A program made the position numbers and the translations under genes. Of a DNA stretch of 64,000 nt, positions 45,326 through 54,484 are shown one piece after another. The stretch is taken from NCBI GenBank assembly GCA_016713735.1, contig JADJOP010000003.1:271360-335359 (forward strand), written 5' to 3'. This stretch comes from Bryobacterales bacterium. Lineage in GTDB: Bacteria; Acidobacteriota; Terriglobia; Bryobacterales; Bryobacteraceae. The stretch's first letter is position 1. Every line of letters starts with the position of its first letter. The notes beneath the pieces are model-generated. The model searched no databases and was not told the origin of the DNA. It saw only the letters and a list, made by a program, of their open reading frames with translations.

Positions 45326-46255
45326 TTGATCGTCACCGTCACCATCAACCCGGCGATCGACCGCATCATCAGCGTCGATAGGCTGGCCTTCGAAGACCGC
45401 GGCTACATCCTCTCCCGGGGCGAAGCCGCCGGCGGCCGCGGGTTAAACTCCTCCATCGTCGTCAACAGCTTCGGCGCCCCCACCCTCGCCATCGTCCCCT
45501 CCGGCGGCTCCAGCGGACGCCGCTTTGAAGAGGACCTCAAACGCCTCGGCTTCCCCTACGTCGCCGTCCCCATCAAACAGGCCATCCGCTCCAACTTCAT
45601 CATCACCGACAAACACGGCCTCACCGTCAAGCTCAACGAGCCCGGCCCCCACCTCTCGGCCCGCGAACTCAACCGCTTCGAGGAAGCCGTCGAAACCGCC
45701 CTCCCCAAGGCCAAGTGGCTCCTCCTCTGCGGCAGCCTTCCCCCCGGCGTGAAGGTCGATTTCTACTGCCACCTCATCCGCCGCGCCAAGGCCCACAAGG
45801 TGCTCACCTACGTCGACACCGACGGCGAATTCCTCCAGGCCATCCTCGAGGAACAGCCCACCGTCGTCGCCCCCAACCAGCAGGAAGCCGAAGCCCTGCT
45901 CAACAAATCCCTCATCACCCGCCAGCAGTTCCGCGAAGCTGTCGAGCGCATCCAGCGCATGGGCGCAACCTACGGGTTGCTCTCCTTAGGCAGCCGCGGC
46001 GCCCTCATTACCGACGGTAAATCGATCCACGAAATCACACCCCCCATGGTCGACGCCGTCTGCCCCATCGGCGCCGGCGACGCCCTCGACGCCGCCTTCG
46101 CCTGGGCCATGACGCAGAAGAACGACTTCGCCGATGCCGCCCGCTGGGGCGTCGCCGCCGGCACCGCCTCCGCCGTCCTCCCCGGCGTCAGCTTCGCCAA
46201 CCTCGAACAAACCCGCGCCGTCTACAACAAAGTCGAAGTCAAACCCCTCCTCTAA
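45326..46255 (+). CDS. PfkB-family sugar kinase (1-phosphofructokinase-like)
   Basis: 309 residues. The family start IVTVTINPAIDRIISVDRL, the early substrate block GEAAGGRGLNSSIVV near residues 31-45, and the C-terminal anion-hole/catalytic signature CPIGAGDALDAAFAW near 247-261 fit FruK/LacC-type kinases. Phosphorylation of fructose-1-phosphate or tagatose-6-phosphate is likely, but no PTS genes are nearby. The frame is open back to 44786 only as antisense of the transporter. The TTG at 45326 gives the conserved N-terminus. Confidence 0.88.
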   Translation: MIVTVTINPAIDRIISVDRLAFEDRGYILSRGEAAGGRGLNSSIVVNSFGAPTLAIVPSGGSSGRRFEEDLKRLGFPYVAVPIKQAIRSNFIITDKHGLTVKLNEPGPHLSARELNRFEEAVETALPKAKWLLLCGSLPPGVKVDFYCHLIRRAKAHKVLTYVDTDGEFLQAILEEQPTVVAPNQQEAEALLNKSLITRQQFREAVERIQRMGATYGLLSLGSRGALITDGKSIHEITPPMVDAVCPIGAGDALDAAFAWAMTQKNDFADAARWGVAAGTASAVLPGVSFANLEQTRAVYNKVEVKPLL

Positions 46256-46397
46256 CCACGCCCGCAAGACACCCCGCTCCCACCCGCACATCGCCCCAAC
46301 CCTGATCCGCACCCCGCACCGCCCCCGCTGCACTCCGCCACCAATTCCCACCGCCCCCCGTGACGGAACCGCGCGCGTCAGCAAGCGGCGCCTCGCC

Positions 46398-47942
46398 CTA
46401 CAAAGGTATATTCCCGTGCTTCTTCCGCGGCATCGTGTCCACCTTGTTCTCCAACATCCGCAACGCCCGGATCAGCTTCCCCCGCGTCTCCCTCGGCACA
46501 ATCACGTCATCGATGAACCCGTTCTCGGCCGCCACAAACGGACTCGCAAACCGGTTGTTGAACTCATCGATCTTCGCCTTCCGCACCGCCTCCTTGTCCT
46601 CCGCCCCCGCCAGCTCCCGCCGGTACACAATATTCACCGCCCCGTCGGCCCCCATCACCGCAATCTCCGCCGTCGGCCATGCATAATTCACGTCCGTGCG
46701 GAGATGCTTCGACCCCATCACGCAGTACGCCCCGCCATACGCCTTGCGCGTAATCACCGTGATCTTCGGCACCGTCGCCTCGGCATACGCATACAGCAGC
46801 TTCGCCCCCTGCCGGATGATGCCGCCAAACTCCTGCTCCGTCCCCGGCAAAAATCCCGGCACATCCTCAAACGTGACGATGGGAATGTTGAACGCGTCGC
46901 AGAACCGCACAAACCGCGCCCCCTTCACCGACGAGTCAATATCGAGACACCCCGCCAGGTGCGCCGGCTGATTCGCCACAATCCCTACTGATCGCCCATC
47001 CAAATGCGCGAACCCCACCACGATGTTCCGCGCATAGTGCTCCTGCACCTCGAAGAACTCCCCATCGTCCACCACGCGATGAATCACATCCTTGATGTTG
47101 TACGGCTGGTTCGACTCCAGCGGCACAATGTGATCCAGCGCCGCGTCTTCGCGTTCCGCCGGATCGTTCGTCGCCCGCCGAGGCGCATCATCCGTGTTGT
47201 TCTGCGGAATGTAGGTGAACAGCCGCCGGATCTGCCGCAAACACGCCGCATCGCTTGGCGCTTGAAAATGCGCCACCCCGCTCACATTGTTGTGCGTCTG
47301 CGCCCCGCCCAGCTCTTCCTTCGTCACCTCTTCATGCGTCACCGTCTTGATCACATCCGGACCCGTCACGAACATATAGCTCGAACCGGCCACCATGAAG
47401 ATGAAGTCCGTGATCGCCGGCGAATACACCGCGCCCCCCGCGCACGGCCCCATAATCGCCGAAATCTGCGGAACCACCCCGCTCGCCAGCGTATTGCGGA
47501 GAAAAATATCCGCATATCCGCCCAGGGAAACCACGCCTTCCTGAATCCGCGCCCCGCCCGAATCGTTCAGCCCGATCACCGGCGCGCCGTTCTTCAACGC
47601 CAGGTCCATGATCTTCACAATCTTCCGCGCGTTGGCCTCCGACAGTGACCCGCCGAACACCGTGAAGTCCTGCGCATACACATACGCCAGCCGTCCGTGA
47701 ATGAGCCCGTAGCCGGTGACGAACCCATCGCCGTCAATCACCTGCTCATTCATCCCAAACTCCTGGCACCTGTGCCGCACCAGCGCGTCCATCTCCTCGA
47801 ACGTGCCTTCATCCAGCAGCAGTTCAATCCGCTCCCGCGCCGTTAACTTCCCCTCGGCATGTTGCCGCGCCGCGCGCTCCGCCCCACCCCCCGCCAGCGC
47901 CGCGGCCTTCCGCCGCAATACTTCATCCATCCGGTCTTTCAT
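46398..47942 (-). CDS. Acyl-CoA carboxylase, carboxyltransferase (beta) subunit
   Basis: 514 residues of the propionyl-/methylmalonyl-CoA carboxylase type. It contains [20 protein letters not shown] at the N-terminus, then [20 protein letters not shown] near 123-142 with oxyanion-hole glycines, and the second crotonase-like half with [18 protein letters not shown]. It transfers CO2 from biotin to an acyl-CoA. The biotin-carrying alpha subunit is not in the window. The top strand between 46256 and 46397 has no gene. Confidence 0.93.
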   Translation of the reverse strand: MKDRMDEVLRRKAAALAGGGAERAARQHAEGKLTARERIELLLDEGTFEEMDALVRHRCQEFGMNEQVIDGDGFVTGYGLIHGRLAYVYAQDFTVFGGSLSEANARKIVKIMDLALKNGAPVIGLNDSGGARIQEGVVSLGGYADIFLRNTLASGVVPQISAIMGPCAGGAVYSPAITDFIFMVAGSSYMFVTGPDVIKTVTHEEVTKEELGGAQTHNNVSGVAHFQAPSDAACLRQIRRLFTYIPQNNTDDAPRRATNDPAEREDAALDHIVPLESNQPYNIKDVIHRVVDDGEFFEVQEHYARNIVVGFAHLDGRSVGIVANQPAHLAGCLDIDSSVKGARFVRFCDAFNIPIVTFEDVPGFLPGTEQEFGGIIRQGAKLLYAYAEATVPKITVITRKAYGGAYCVMGSKHLRTDVNYAWPTAEIAVMGADGAVNIVYRRELAGAEDKEAVRKAKIDEFNNRFASPFVAAENGFIDDVIVPRETRGKLIRALRMLENKVDTMPRKKHGNIPL

Positions 47943-47978
47943 CAGATGCAGAGTATCAGAGGCGGCGCGAACTCATGC

Positions 47979-48230
47979 TCACTCCTCAACAGCCTCATCC
48001 TCCGGCCAAGCCGCAATCTCCTCCCAGCGCTTCGCCTCCTCTACATCCTGCGGCCACCTCTCATACCCAAGCCGGTCCCGCTCCTCCCGGATCAGTTGCG
48101 CCGACGTCCGCTCCTTCGCCACGGGCTCCAACTTGCCTACACGCTCCACCCACTCGCGCATCGTCAGCACACCCTTCGCCGCACTGGGCGATTCTTCGGG
48201 GACATCACGGAACTGGCTCCCTTTTACCAT
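47979..48230 (-). CDS. Small hypothetical protein
   Basis: 83 residues, acidic and helical (MVKGSQFRDVPEESPSAAKG, then EWVERVGKLEPVAKERTSAQ). GGAG sits directly before the ATG, and a TATGCT box ends 6 nt upstream. It is divergent from the DUF433 gene. No family recognised; it may be an unrelated small regulator beside the toxin-antitoxin pair. Confidence 0.5.
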   Translation of the reverse strand: MVKGSQFRDVPEESPSAAKGVLTMREWVERVGKLEPVAKERTSAQLIREERDRLGYERWPQDVEEAKRWEEIAAWPEDEAVEE

Positions 48231-48264
48231 GTCTCCAGCATAGAAACTCCATCAACCCCCACGC

Positions 48265-48270
48265 TACAAT
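48265..48270 (+). promoter_or_regulatory. -10 box of a probable leaderless promoter (TACAAT)
   Basis: TACAAT ends 8 nt before the DUF433 ATG at 48279, with no Shine-Dalgarno sequence. Confidence 0.5.
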
Positions 48271-48278
48271 TGGGCCAG

Positions 48279-48491
48279 ATGAGCGAAGCTGTGATCGTGG
48301 TCGATCCCGAGATCCTCGGCGGAACGCCCTGCTTCCGTGGCACGCGCGTTCCATTCAAAAACCTCATCGACTATCTCGAAGGCGGTCACACCCTCGACGA
48401 CTTCCTGCGCCAATTCCCCACCGTCACCCGCGAACAGGCCGTTCAAGCCCTCGAAGAGGCGAAGAACTCTCTCCTCGCCCGCATCGCATGA
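48279..48491 (+). CDS. DUF433 family antitoxin
   Basis: 70 residues. The blocks VVVDPEILGGTPCFRGTRVP and then LEGGHTLDDFLRQFPTVTRE are the standard DUF433 signature, a winged-helix-like fold. The gene is usually paired with a DUF5615 PIN-like toxin, as here: the stop overlaps the toxin ATG by 4 nt. It probably binds the toxin and its own promoter. The wider open frame upstream is not coding. Confidence 0.9.
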   Translation: MSEAVIVVDPEILGGTPCFRGTRVPFKNLIDYLEGGHTLDDFLRQFPTVTREQAVQALEEAKNSLLARIA

Positions 48492-48807
48492 AAGTCCTCC
48501 TCGACGAGTGCTTGCCCCTCGAACTCCGTCACCACATTCCCAATCACGAGGTTCACACCGTGCAGTGGGCTGGACTCAAGGGGAGGAAGCCGGCGAACTC
48601 CTCCGTGCCGCCGAAACGCTCGGCTACGAAGCGTTCCTCACCGTGGATCAAAGCATCGCCCACCAGCAACCCACCACCGGCAGGAGAATCGCTATGCTGG
48701 TGCTCCACGCCCGCACGAACCAGCTTGGGGACCTGACTCCGCTGGTGGCAGCCATTCTCACCGCACTCTCTACAATTCAGCCCGGTGAACAAATCGCCCT
48801 CGGGTAG
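48488..48807 (+). CDS. DUF5615 PIN-like toxin, one frameshift
   Basis: The probable RNase toxin of the pair, about 106 residues. The first frame gives MKVLLDECLPLELRHHIPNH and EVHTVQWAGLK, with the first acidic site residues in LLDE. Continuation AGELLRAAETLGYEAFLTVD is in another frame, as are QSIAHQQ and the end GEQIALG at 48807. The break is at about 48576-48584, in AAGGGGAGG. Either the toxin is inactivated or one G is miscounted. Confidence 0.82.
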
Positions 48808-48889
48808 AGGCCCCCGCACCTCGCCCCATACCCCGCCCTTCCGCCTTGCCGCGTCGGCTTGGGCCATAGCTCCGTGCAATACGTCCCAA

Positions 48890-49729
48890 TCAGCGGCCAC
48901 GATCGTCCGCGAGAACTTGCTCCAGGTACTCCGAGGCCCAACTCCGCGTCATTTGTCGTTCGCTGACCAACAACCTCACGCACAGCTCCCGATATCCAAG
49001 CTCGGCCAGAATGCGAAGTCTGTTCTCAACGTCCTTCAGGGGGAGGGTCGGAAACCCTCGCAGATCCAGCCCCCGTCGTTCCACCGGCGAGACCGGGACG
49101 GTGGTACCGGCGCCAATCAACTCAAGGAACGTCGTCATCTTGGGAGTATAGGTTGACTCCCAGGCTGTCAAGAATGTATCGGGCCGGAGGTATCCAACCA
49201 ACCAGGGTTCCGGATTTCGAACCTGTGTCCGCTCATGTATGGCGGCAAGAATGGGTTCAAGTTGACTGTGTTCGGCGTGCCCCACCTCCAGCAGCAGTTG
49301 CTGCCTCAGAGTCCTCCCTCCCCACGGCCACAGGATCTCGTACTCCACGCCACGCAGGTCAGTAATTTCGGAAACTGCAAGCTCCAGAGCGCAGGCTCGG
49401 CGCAAGGTCTCTTCCGCTCGCCTGCGGAATCCAGTATCCGCGGAAACTTTGACCAGGAACCGGGATTCCTCCACGCGGATCACCCACGAGTCCCCTGCCT
49501 TTACATGGCGCACGAGCATCGCGAGATTGAAGACCGCAAGGACCACTCCCAAGCCAATCGAGAGACCGAGGCTGCGTGACGCCATTGCGCCGAGAAGCAG
49601 TACCACGAGTCCGGCGTCTACTCCCAACCATGCCCTAACCCACAATCTCTCTCTGACAATTACTTGGGCCGATGTTGAAATGCGCTCAGTGGGTCCGGAA
49701 CAACCTAGACTGATGAGTTCCATCCACAC
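48890..49729 (-). CDS. Hypothetical membrane-anchored protein
   Basis: 279 residues. Two adjacent membrane helices (WLGVDAGLVVLLLGAMAS and LGLSIGLGVVLAVFNLAML) lie near residues 35-72. A soluble domain of about 200 residues follows, containing DSWVIRVEESRFLVKVSADT and a conserved-looking C-terminal part. No family recognised. A second ATG two codons in (49723) may be the start. It lies between the toxin-antitoxin pair and a decayed DUF433 copy, so the area may be an insertion region. Confidence 0.55.
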   Translation of the reverse strand: MWMELISLGCSGPTERISTSAQVIVRERLWVRAWLGVDAGLVVLLLGAMASRSLGLSIGLGVVLAVFNLAMLVRHVKAGDSWVIRVEESRFLVKVSADTGFRRRAEETLRRACALELAVSEITDLRGVEYEILWPWGGRTLRQQLLLEVGHAEHSQLEPILAAIHERTQVRNPEPWLVGYLRPDTFLTAWESTYTPKMTTFLELIGAGTTVPVSPVERRGLDLRGFPTLPLKDVENRLRILAELGYRELCVRLLVSERQMTRSWASEYLEQVLADDRGR

Positions 49730-49744
49730 TCCATCTAAACATCA

Positions 49745-49873
49745 CCTGAAGAGGGATGGTTACTCCGGAAACACGGTCACCCCCTCGACGACTTGCGCCA
49801 GTTCCCCACCGTCAGCCGCGAACTCGCCCTTCAATCCCTCGAAGAAGCCACCACGCCCCGCCGCACCCCCTGA
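49745..49873 (+). pseudogene. Remnant of a second DUF433 antitoxin gene
   Basis: Only the 3' part survives. LKRDGYS is readable around 49746-49767, and after a frame change GHPLDDLRQFPTVSRELALQ followed by SLEEATT runs to a TGA at 49873. It parallels the C-terminal half of the intact DUF433 protein (GHTLDDFLRQFPTVTRE) 1.4 kb upstream. No start, no N-terminal half and no toxin partner is present. Confidence 0.65.
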
Positions 49874-49876
49874 CCC

Positions 49877-50848
49877 TCACCGCGCCACATACCCCGCCCG
49901 CGCCCGCACCTCCGCCCTCTTCCACTTCGCCCGCGCCCCCGCGCTCAACCTCACCTCAATCCGCCGGAACCCCGCCGCGCCCCCCTCCGGCGCACGGTAA
50001 TGCAGGCTATACCGCGTCCGGATCCGCTCCACCATCTCCCGCAACGCCTCCCCCTTCCCAGCCTCCAACACCTCCCCGCCCGACTCCCGCGCCAGCTTGA
50101 ACACATCCGCCGCCGAAAAATCCGGATTCGCAAACGCCGACCTCTTCGCATCCGGCGCCTTCACCCCCGCCGGCACAATCGCGCTCAACACCGTGTCCGC
50201 CGCCAGCAACGCCTCCAGCGCCGCCTGGTCCGGCGACTGGTAGTTCACCGAATCGTTGTCCGTAAACACCAGCAACGCCCGCCGCCCCGGCCGCCCCGCC
50301 GCCTTCTCGCGGATGTACTGCGCCGCTTCCACAATCGCCGGATTCAACAGCGTCCCCGCCCCCACCTCTTTTTCAAACCGCGCCGCCCCCACCGCCGCCG
50401 CCGCATCCCCCTTATCGCGCGAAAACTCCAGCTTCCTCACCGACGTCCGCCCAAACGCAATCACCGCCACCGTATCCTCGGCCCGCAACTGCCCCAGCGC
50501 CTGCTTCGACGCCGCCGCCATCTGCTCCAGCAGCTTCTTCATGCTCCCGCTCACATCCAGCAGCAACACCAAATGCAGCGGCTCGGCCTCATGCCCGAAA
50601 TACTCCACCGGCCGCGCCACGCCTTGCTCCAGAACCTCGAAGTCGTCCTTCGTCAGATCCCCCACCACCCGCCGCCCCTCCACCACCTGCGCATCCACCC
50701 TGACAATCGACACCCCCGCCGTGAACGTCGGCACCTCGGCAGCGGTCTGCTGCTCCGCGGAGATAGGCTGCGGAGCAGTCCCCGGCGCGGGCGGAAACTG
50801 CCCCCACGCCACAACCCCTGCCATGATAAGTACGATCACCCCGCGCAT
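49877..50848 (-). CDS. Secreted VWFA-related domain protein
   Basis: 323 residues with a signal peptide (MRGVIVLIMAGVVAWGQ). A beta domain (IVRVDAQVVEGRRVVGDLTK) is followed by a von Willebrand A domain with the MIDAS motif DVSGSMKKL near residue 101 and later TDNDSVNYQS. It fits the VWFA-related proteins (TIGR03436 type) abundant in acidobacteria; binding partner unknown. The start codon overlaps the divergent selB start (the two ATGs share bases in CATG). GAGG lies 6 nt before this ATG, inside selB. Confidence 0.85.
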   Translation of the reverse strand: MRGVIVLIMAGVVAWGQFPPAPGTAPQPISAEQQTAAEVPTFTAGVSIVRVDAQVVEGRRVVGDLTKDDFEVLEQGVARPVEYFGHEAEPLHLVLLLDVSGSMKKLLEQMAAASKQALGQLRAEDTVAVIAFGRTSVRKLEFSRDKGDAAAAVGAARFEKEVGAGTLLNPAIVEAAQYIREKAAGRPGRRALLVFTDNDSVNYQSPDQAALEALLAADTVLSAIVPAGVKAPDAKRSAFANPDFSAADVFKLARESGGEVLEAGKGEALREMVERIRTRYSLHYRAPEGGAAGFRRIEVRLSAGARAKWKRAEVRARAGYVAR

Positions 50849-52697
50849 GAAGCACCTCGTCCTCGGCACCGCCGGCCACATCGACCACGGCAAGTCCGCC
50901 CTCGTCCGCGCCCTCACCGGCATCGAACCCGACCGTTGGGAAGAAGAAAAACGTCGCGGCATCACCATTGACCTCGGGTTTGCCCATCTTATCCTGGGCG
51001 CTCCCCCCCACGCCCTCCGCGCCGCCTTCATCGACGTCCCCGGCCACGAACGCTTCGTCCGCAACATGCTCGCCGGCGCCGGCGGCATTGACGCCGTCCT
51101 CCTCGTCATCGCCGCCGACGAGTCCGTCATGCCCCAAACCCGCGAACACTTCGACATCTGCCGCCTCCTCGGCATCCGCCACGGCCTCATCGTCATCACC
51201 AAGTCTGACCTCGTCTCCCCCGACCTCACCGACCTCGTCCGCCTCGAAGCCGAAGACTTCGTCCGCGGCTCCTTCCTCGACGGCGCCCCCATCCTCCCCG
51301 TCTCCGCCAAAACCGGCGCCGGACTCGACGATCTCAAATCAGCCCTCCTCGCCCTCGCCTCCCGCATCGAAGGCAAATCCTCCGCCCGCCCCCTCCGCCT
51401 CCCCATCGACCGCTCCTTCACCCTGAAAGGCTTCGGCACCGTCGTCACCGGAACCCTCATCTCCGGCCGCCTCCGCGCCGACGACGAGGTCGAGGTCCAT
51501 CCCCTCGGCCGCACCCTCCGCGTCCGCGGCCTGCAGGTCCACGGCGACGCCGCCCCCGAAGCCACCGCCGGTCAGCGCACCGCCGTCAACCTCGCCGCCG
51601 TCGAAGCCACTGACCTCGCCCGCGGCATGACCCTCGCCCCCCCCGGCCTCCTCCGTTCCACCCAGCGCATCGACGCCGAAATCGAACTCCTCCCCTCCGC
51701 CCGCCCCCTCAAGCACAACGCACCACTCCACTTCCACGCCTGGACCTCCGAAACCCCCGCCAAGGTCAAACTCCTGGAAACGAACCTCCTCCAACCCGGC
51801 CACAAAACCTGGGCCCGCCTCCTCCTCGACCAACCCGTCCTCCTCCTCCCCGGCGACCGCTTCATCCTCCGCTCGTTTGCTCCTCCCATCACCATCGCCG
51901 GCGGCGCCGTCATCGACATCGACCCGCCCCTCCGCCAGCGCCGCGCCGCCCTCGCCCAACGCACCGCCGCCCTCGCGACAGCCAACATCCCCGAACGCAT
52001 CGCCCAACTCGTCCGCGAATCCCCCCACGGCCTCTCGCCTGCGGAATTAATCGCTCGCACCGGCCTTCGCCGCGACGAACTCAGCACCCAAGGCCCCCCC
52101 CCGGACTGGTTCGTCGACCCCCACTGGATCGCCGCCCGCCGCACCGACATCGAAGCGGCCCTCGCCGCCTTCCACAAACGCAACCCGCTGCTCCCCGGCA
52201 TGCCGCTCGAAGAACTCCGCTCCCGCACCCTCGCCGACGCCCCGCCATTCCTCCTCGATCACATCGCCCGCGACTGGCCCGCCCTCGTCATCACCGCCGA
52301 AACCGCGCGCCTCGCCTCCCACGCCATCGCCTTCCAGGACGACGAAGCCGCCGCCCTCGACAAAATCGAATCCGCCTTCGCCTCCGGCGGCCTCGCCGTC
52401 CCCGCCACCGATGAAGTCCTCGCCCAATCCGGCGTCGACCCCGCCAAAGCCAAAACCCTCCTCCAACTCCTCCTCCGCCAGCGCCGCCTCATCAAGGTCT
52501 CCCCCGAGCTCGTCTACCACGCCCAAGCCATCGACGCCCTCCGCCAACTCCTCGCCGCCCGCAAAGGCACCCGTTTCTCCGTCACCGAATTCAAGGATTG
52601 GACCGGCGTCAGCCGCAAATACGCCATCCCCCTCCTCGAATTCCTCGACCGCGAACGCCTAACCCGCCGCGACGGCGACTCCCGCCTCATCCTCTAA
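50847..52697 (+). CDS. selB: Selenocysteine-specific translation elongation factor
   Basis: 616-residue GTPase that delivers selenocysteyl-tRNA to UGA codons marked by a SECIS hairpin. G1 is GHIDHGKSA at residues 10-18, followed by RRGITIDLGFA (switch I), DVPGHE (G3) and TKSD (G4). Domain II contains GFGTVVTGT. C-terminal winged helices end with FKDWTGVSRKYAIPLLEFLD, the SECIS-binding end. The start coincides with that of the divergent VWA gene. A TACGAT box ends 10 nt upstream, so the mRNA may be leaderless. No selA, selD, tRNA-Sec or clear selenoprotein is in the window. Confidence 0.93.
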   Translation: MKHLVLGTAGHIDHGKSALVRALTGIEPDRWEEEKRRGITIDLGFAHLILGAPPHALRAAFIDVPGHERFVRNMLAGAGGIDAVLLVIAADESVMPQTREHFDICRLLGIRHGLIVITKSDLVSPDLTDLVRLEAEDFVRGSFLDGAPILPVSAKTGAGLDDLKSALLALASRIEGKSSARPLRLPIDRSFTLKGFGTVVTGTLISGRLRADDEVEVHPLGRTLRVRGLQVHGDAAPEATAGQRTAVNLAAVEATDLARGMTLAPPGLLRSTQRIDAEIELLPSARPLKHNAPLHFHAWTSETPAKVKLLETNLLQPGHKTWARLLLDQPVLLLPGDRFILRSFAPPITIAGGAVIDIDPPLRQRRAALAQRTAALATANIPERIAQLVRESPHGLSPAELIARTGLRRDELSTQGPPPDWFVDPHWIAARRTDIEAALAAFHKRNPLLPGMPLEELRSRTLADAPPFLLDHIARDWPALVITAETARLASHAIAFQDDEAAALDKIESAFASGGLAVPATDEVLAQSGVDPAKAKTLLQLLLRQRRLIKVSPELVYHAQAIDALRQLLAARKGTRFSVTEFKDWTGVSRKYAIPLLEFLDRERLTRRDGDSRLIL

Positions 52698-52812
52698 CGC
52701 CGCCCGCCTGATCCCTCCTCACCCAGCCCCCACCGCGCCGCTCACCCTTCACCGTAGGGCACCACGCCCCTTCACCGCCCCCACCGCACCGCACCGATAG
52801 GACAGAGATGGA

Positions 52813-52823
52813 ATGAGAAGGCC
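52813..52823 (+). repeat. Left subterminal inverted repeat of the IS
   Basis: ATGAGAAGGCC; its exact reverse complement lies at 54485-54495. Confidence 0.6.
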
Positions 52824-52889
52824 GGCTCCGGCGGGATAGCGTACGCTTCCCAGAGAACGCACTCGAGAAGGTGCAAAAGGAGACCGGCC

Positions 52890-54116
52890 ATGAAGAAGCA
52901 TAGCAACGAAGCGAGAGTGAAGGCAGCGGTGAACACAGCTGTGAAGACGGCAGTGAAGCCAGCCGTGCAAGCAGGGACAAAGACAGCGGCAAAGGGACAA
53001 AGACAGCGGCAAAGAGGCGGGGGAACAGCGGCGTCCAGGCGGCGCCAAGCACAAGATAACCAGGCCCCGACCATCGGCATCGACGTGGGCGACCGCACGA
53101 GCCGCCTGTGCGTGCTCAACGCCGCGGGCGAAGTGGTGGAAGAAGGAAGTATGGCCACGACGGAAGCCGGCTTGAGGGCGCGGATGGCGCGCCAACCGCG
53201 TGCCCGCATCGCGATGGAAGCAGGCACGCATTCGGCGTGGATGAAGCGCGTGCTGGAAGCGCTGGGACACGAGGTGATCGTGGCCAACGCGCGGCAGCTT
53301 CGTCTGATCAGCCACAGCAGCCGCAAGGACGACCGCGCCGACGCCGAAACGCTGGCCCGCCTGGCGCGGGCCGACGTGGAGTTGTTGCGTCCCATCCGCC
53401 ATCGCGGCCAGCAGGCGCAGCAGGATCTGAGCCGAATCCGCGTGCGGGCCGCGCTGGTGGAAGCGCGCACGGGCCTGGTGAACGCCGCCCGCGGACTGGT
53501 CAAGGTGTTCGGCCACCGCCTGCCAGCCTGTGACGCCGACCAGTTGACCACGCAGCGGCTGGCGGGCTTGCCCGAGAGTCTACGGGAGGTGCTGCGGCCG
53601 CTGTTGGAGGAGGTGGAAGCCTTGACGGCGCGCATCCAGGCCTGCCATCAGGAGCTGGACCAACTGGCGCGCCAGAGCTATCCGGAAACGAAACTGTTGC
53701 GGCAGGTCTCCGGCGTGGGCCCCCTAATCGCGCTGACCTATGTGCTGACGATCGAGGATCCGTGGCGGTTTGCGCGCAGCCGCGACGTGGGCTGTTATGT
53801 CGGATTGCGGCCCAGGCGCAGCCAGTCCGGCGAGAGCCAGCCGCAGTTACGCATCACCAAGGAAGGCGACCGGTACTTGCGGGCGATGCTGGTGCAAGGG
53901 GCGCACTACATTCTGGGCTGGCGCGGGCCGGACAGCGATCTGCGGCGCTGGGGCCAGCAGTTGGCCGCGCGTGGCGGCAAGAACGCGCGCAAGCGAGCCG
54001 TGGTGGCCGTGGCGCGGAAGCTGGCCGTGCTGTTGCACAAGCTGTGGACCACCGGTGAGGTGTACGAACCGCTGCGGAACAACCGCTGCGGGCCACAGGC
54101 AGCAACGGCGGCGTAG
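52890..54116 (+). CDS. IS110-family DEDD transposase
   Basis: 408-residue recombinase. The RuvC-like DEDD domain shows Asp in TIGIDVGDRTSRLCVLN near residue 64, Glu in MEAGTHSAWM near 110 and the DD pair in RKDDRADAETLARL near 148-151. The transposase-20 domain contains the serine region VGLRPRRSQSGES near 310. The ATG has GGAG 8 nt upstream, so an odd 58-residue Lys/Ala/Thr/Arg-rich N-terminal tail (EARVKAAVNTAVKTAVKPAV) is translated. Part of the tail comes from a 20-bp tandem duplication. The family works with a bridge RNA from the element's non-coding end. Confidence 0.93.
   Translation: MKKHSNEARVKAAVNTAVKTAVKPAVQAGTKTAAKGQRQRQRGGGTAASRRRQAQDNQAPTIGIDVGDRTSRLCVLNAAGEVVEEGSMATTEAGLRARMARQPRARIAMEAGTHSAWMKRVLEALGHEVIVANARQLRLISHSSRKDDRADAETLARLARADVELLRPIRHRGQQAQQDLSRIRVRAALVEARTGLVNAARGLVKVFGHRLPACDADQLTTQRLAGLPESLREVLRPLLEEVEALTARIQACHQELDQLARQSYPETKLLRQVSGVGPLIALTYVLTIEDPWRFARSRDVGCYVGLRPRRSQSGESQPQLRITKEGDRYLRAMLVQGAHYILGWRGPDSDLRRWGQQLAARGGKNARKRAVVAVARKLAVLLHKLWTTGEVYEPLRNNRCGPQAATAA
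52974..53013 (+). repeat. 20-bp tandem duplication in the transposase N-terminal tail
   Basis: GGGACAAAGACAGCGGCAAA occurs twice in direct succession. Since 20 is not a multiple of 3, the copies are read in different frames, as GTKTAAK and then GQRQRQ. Confidence 0.85.
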
Positions 54117-54484
54117 ACATCACAGCGGCCAACAACGGATAGCGAAGGACGGACAAAGCTAAGGATAGACAAGTAGGAACGCACAACGCCGGGTTCAGGT
54201 GACTGCGCGGTCGCGGTGGAACCAGCCGGATCTGTTCGCAGAGTTGGCAGGAGTTCGGAGCAGAGATCGCAGCGCCTGATCGAATCAAGAACCCCAACGG
54301 GCACCGGAGCAAACAAGCTCCCCAGAGAGTGCGAATGGAAGCCGGGCGATTCGGCGGTGGGCGGAAGAAGAAAAACCCTTCCCACGTAAAAGAGGAAGGA
54401 GGGAGAGATGTGCGCCTCCCGTTGGTCGGCCATCAGCCGCTGTGCTCGGCCGGCCCAATCAAAACATCCTGCTTGACAGGGGTA
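54117..54484 (+). ncRNA. Candidate bridge RNA in the right non-coding end of the IS
   Basis: This 370-nt stretch follows the transposase stop and ends at the right inverted repeat. It has no credible gene. In IS1111-type members of the IS110 family this end encodes the bridge RNA that pairs with donor and target DNA. Short complementary segments are present, but I could not derive the fold or the guide loops. Assigned from position and family knowledge. Confidence 0.35.
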
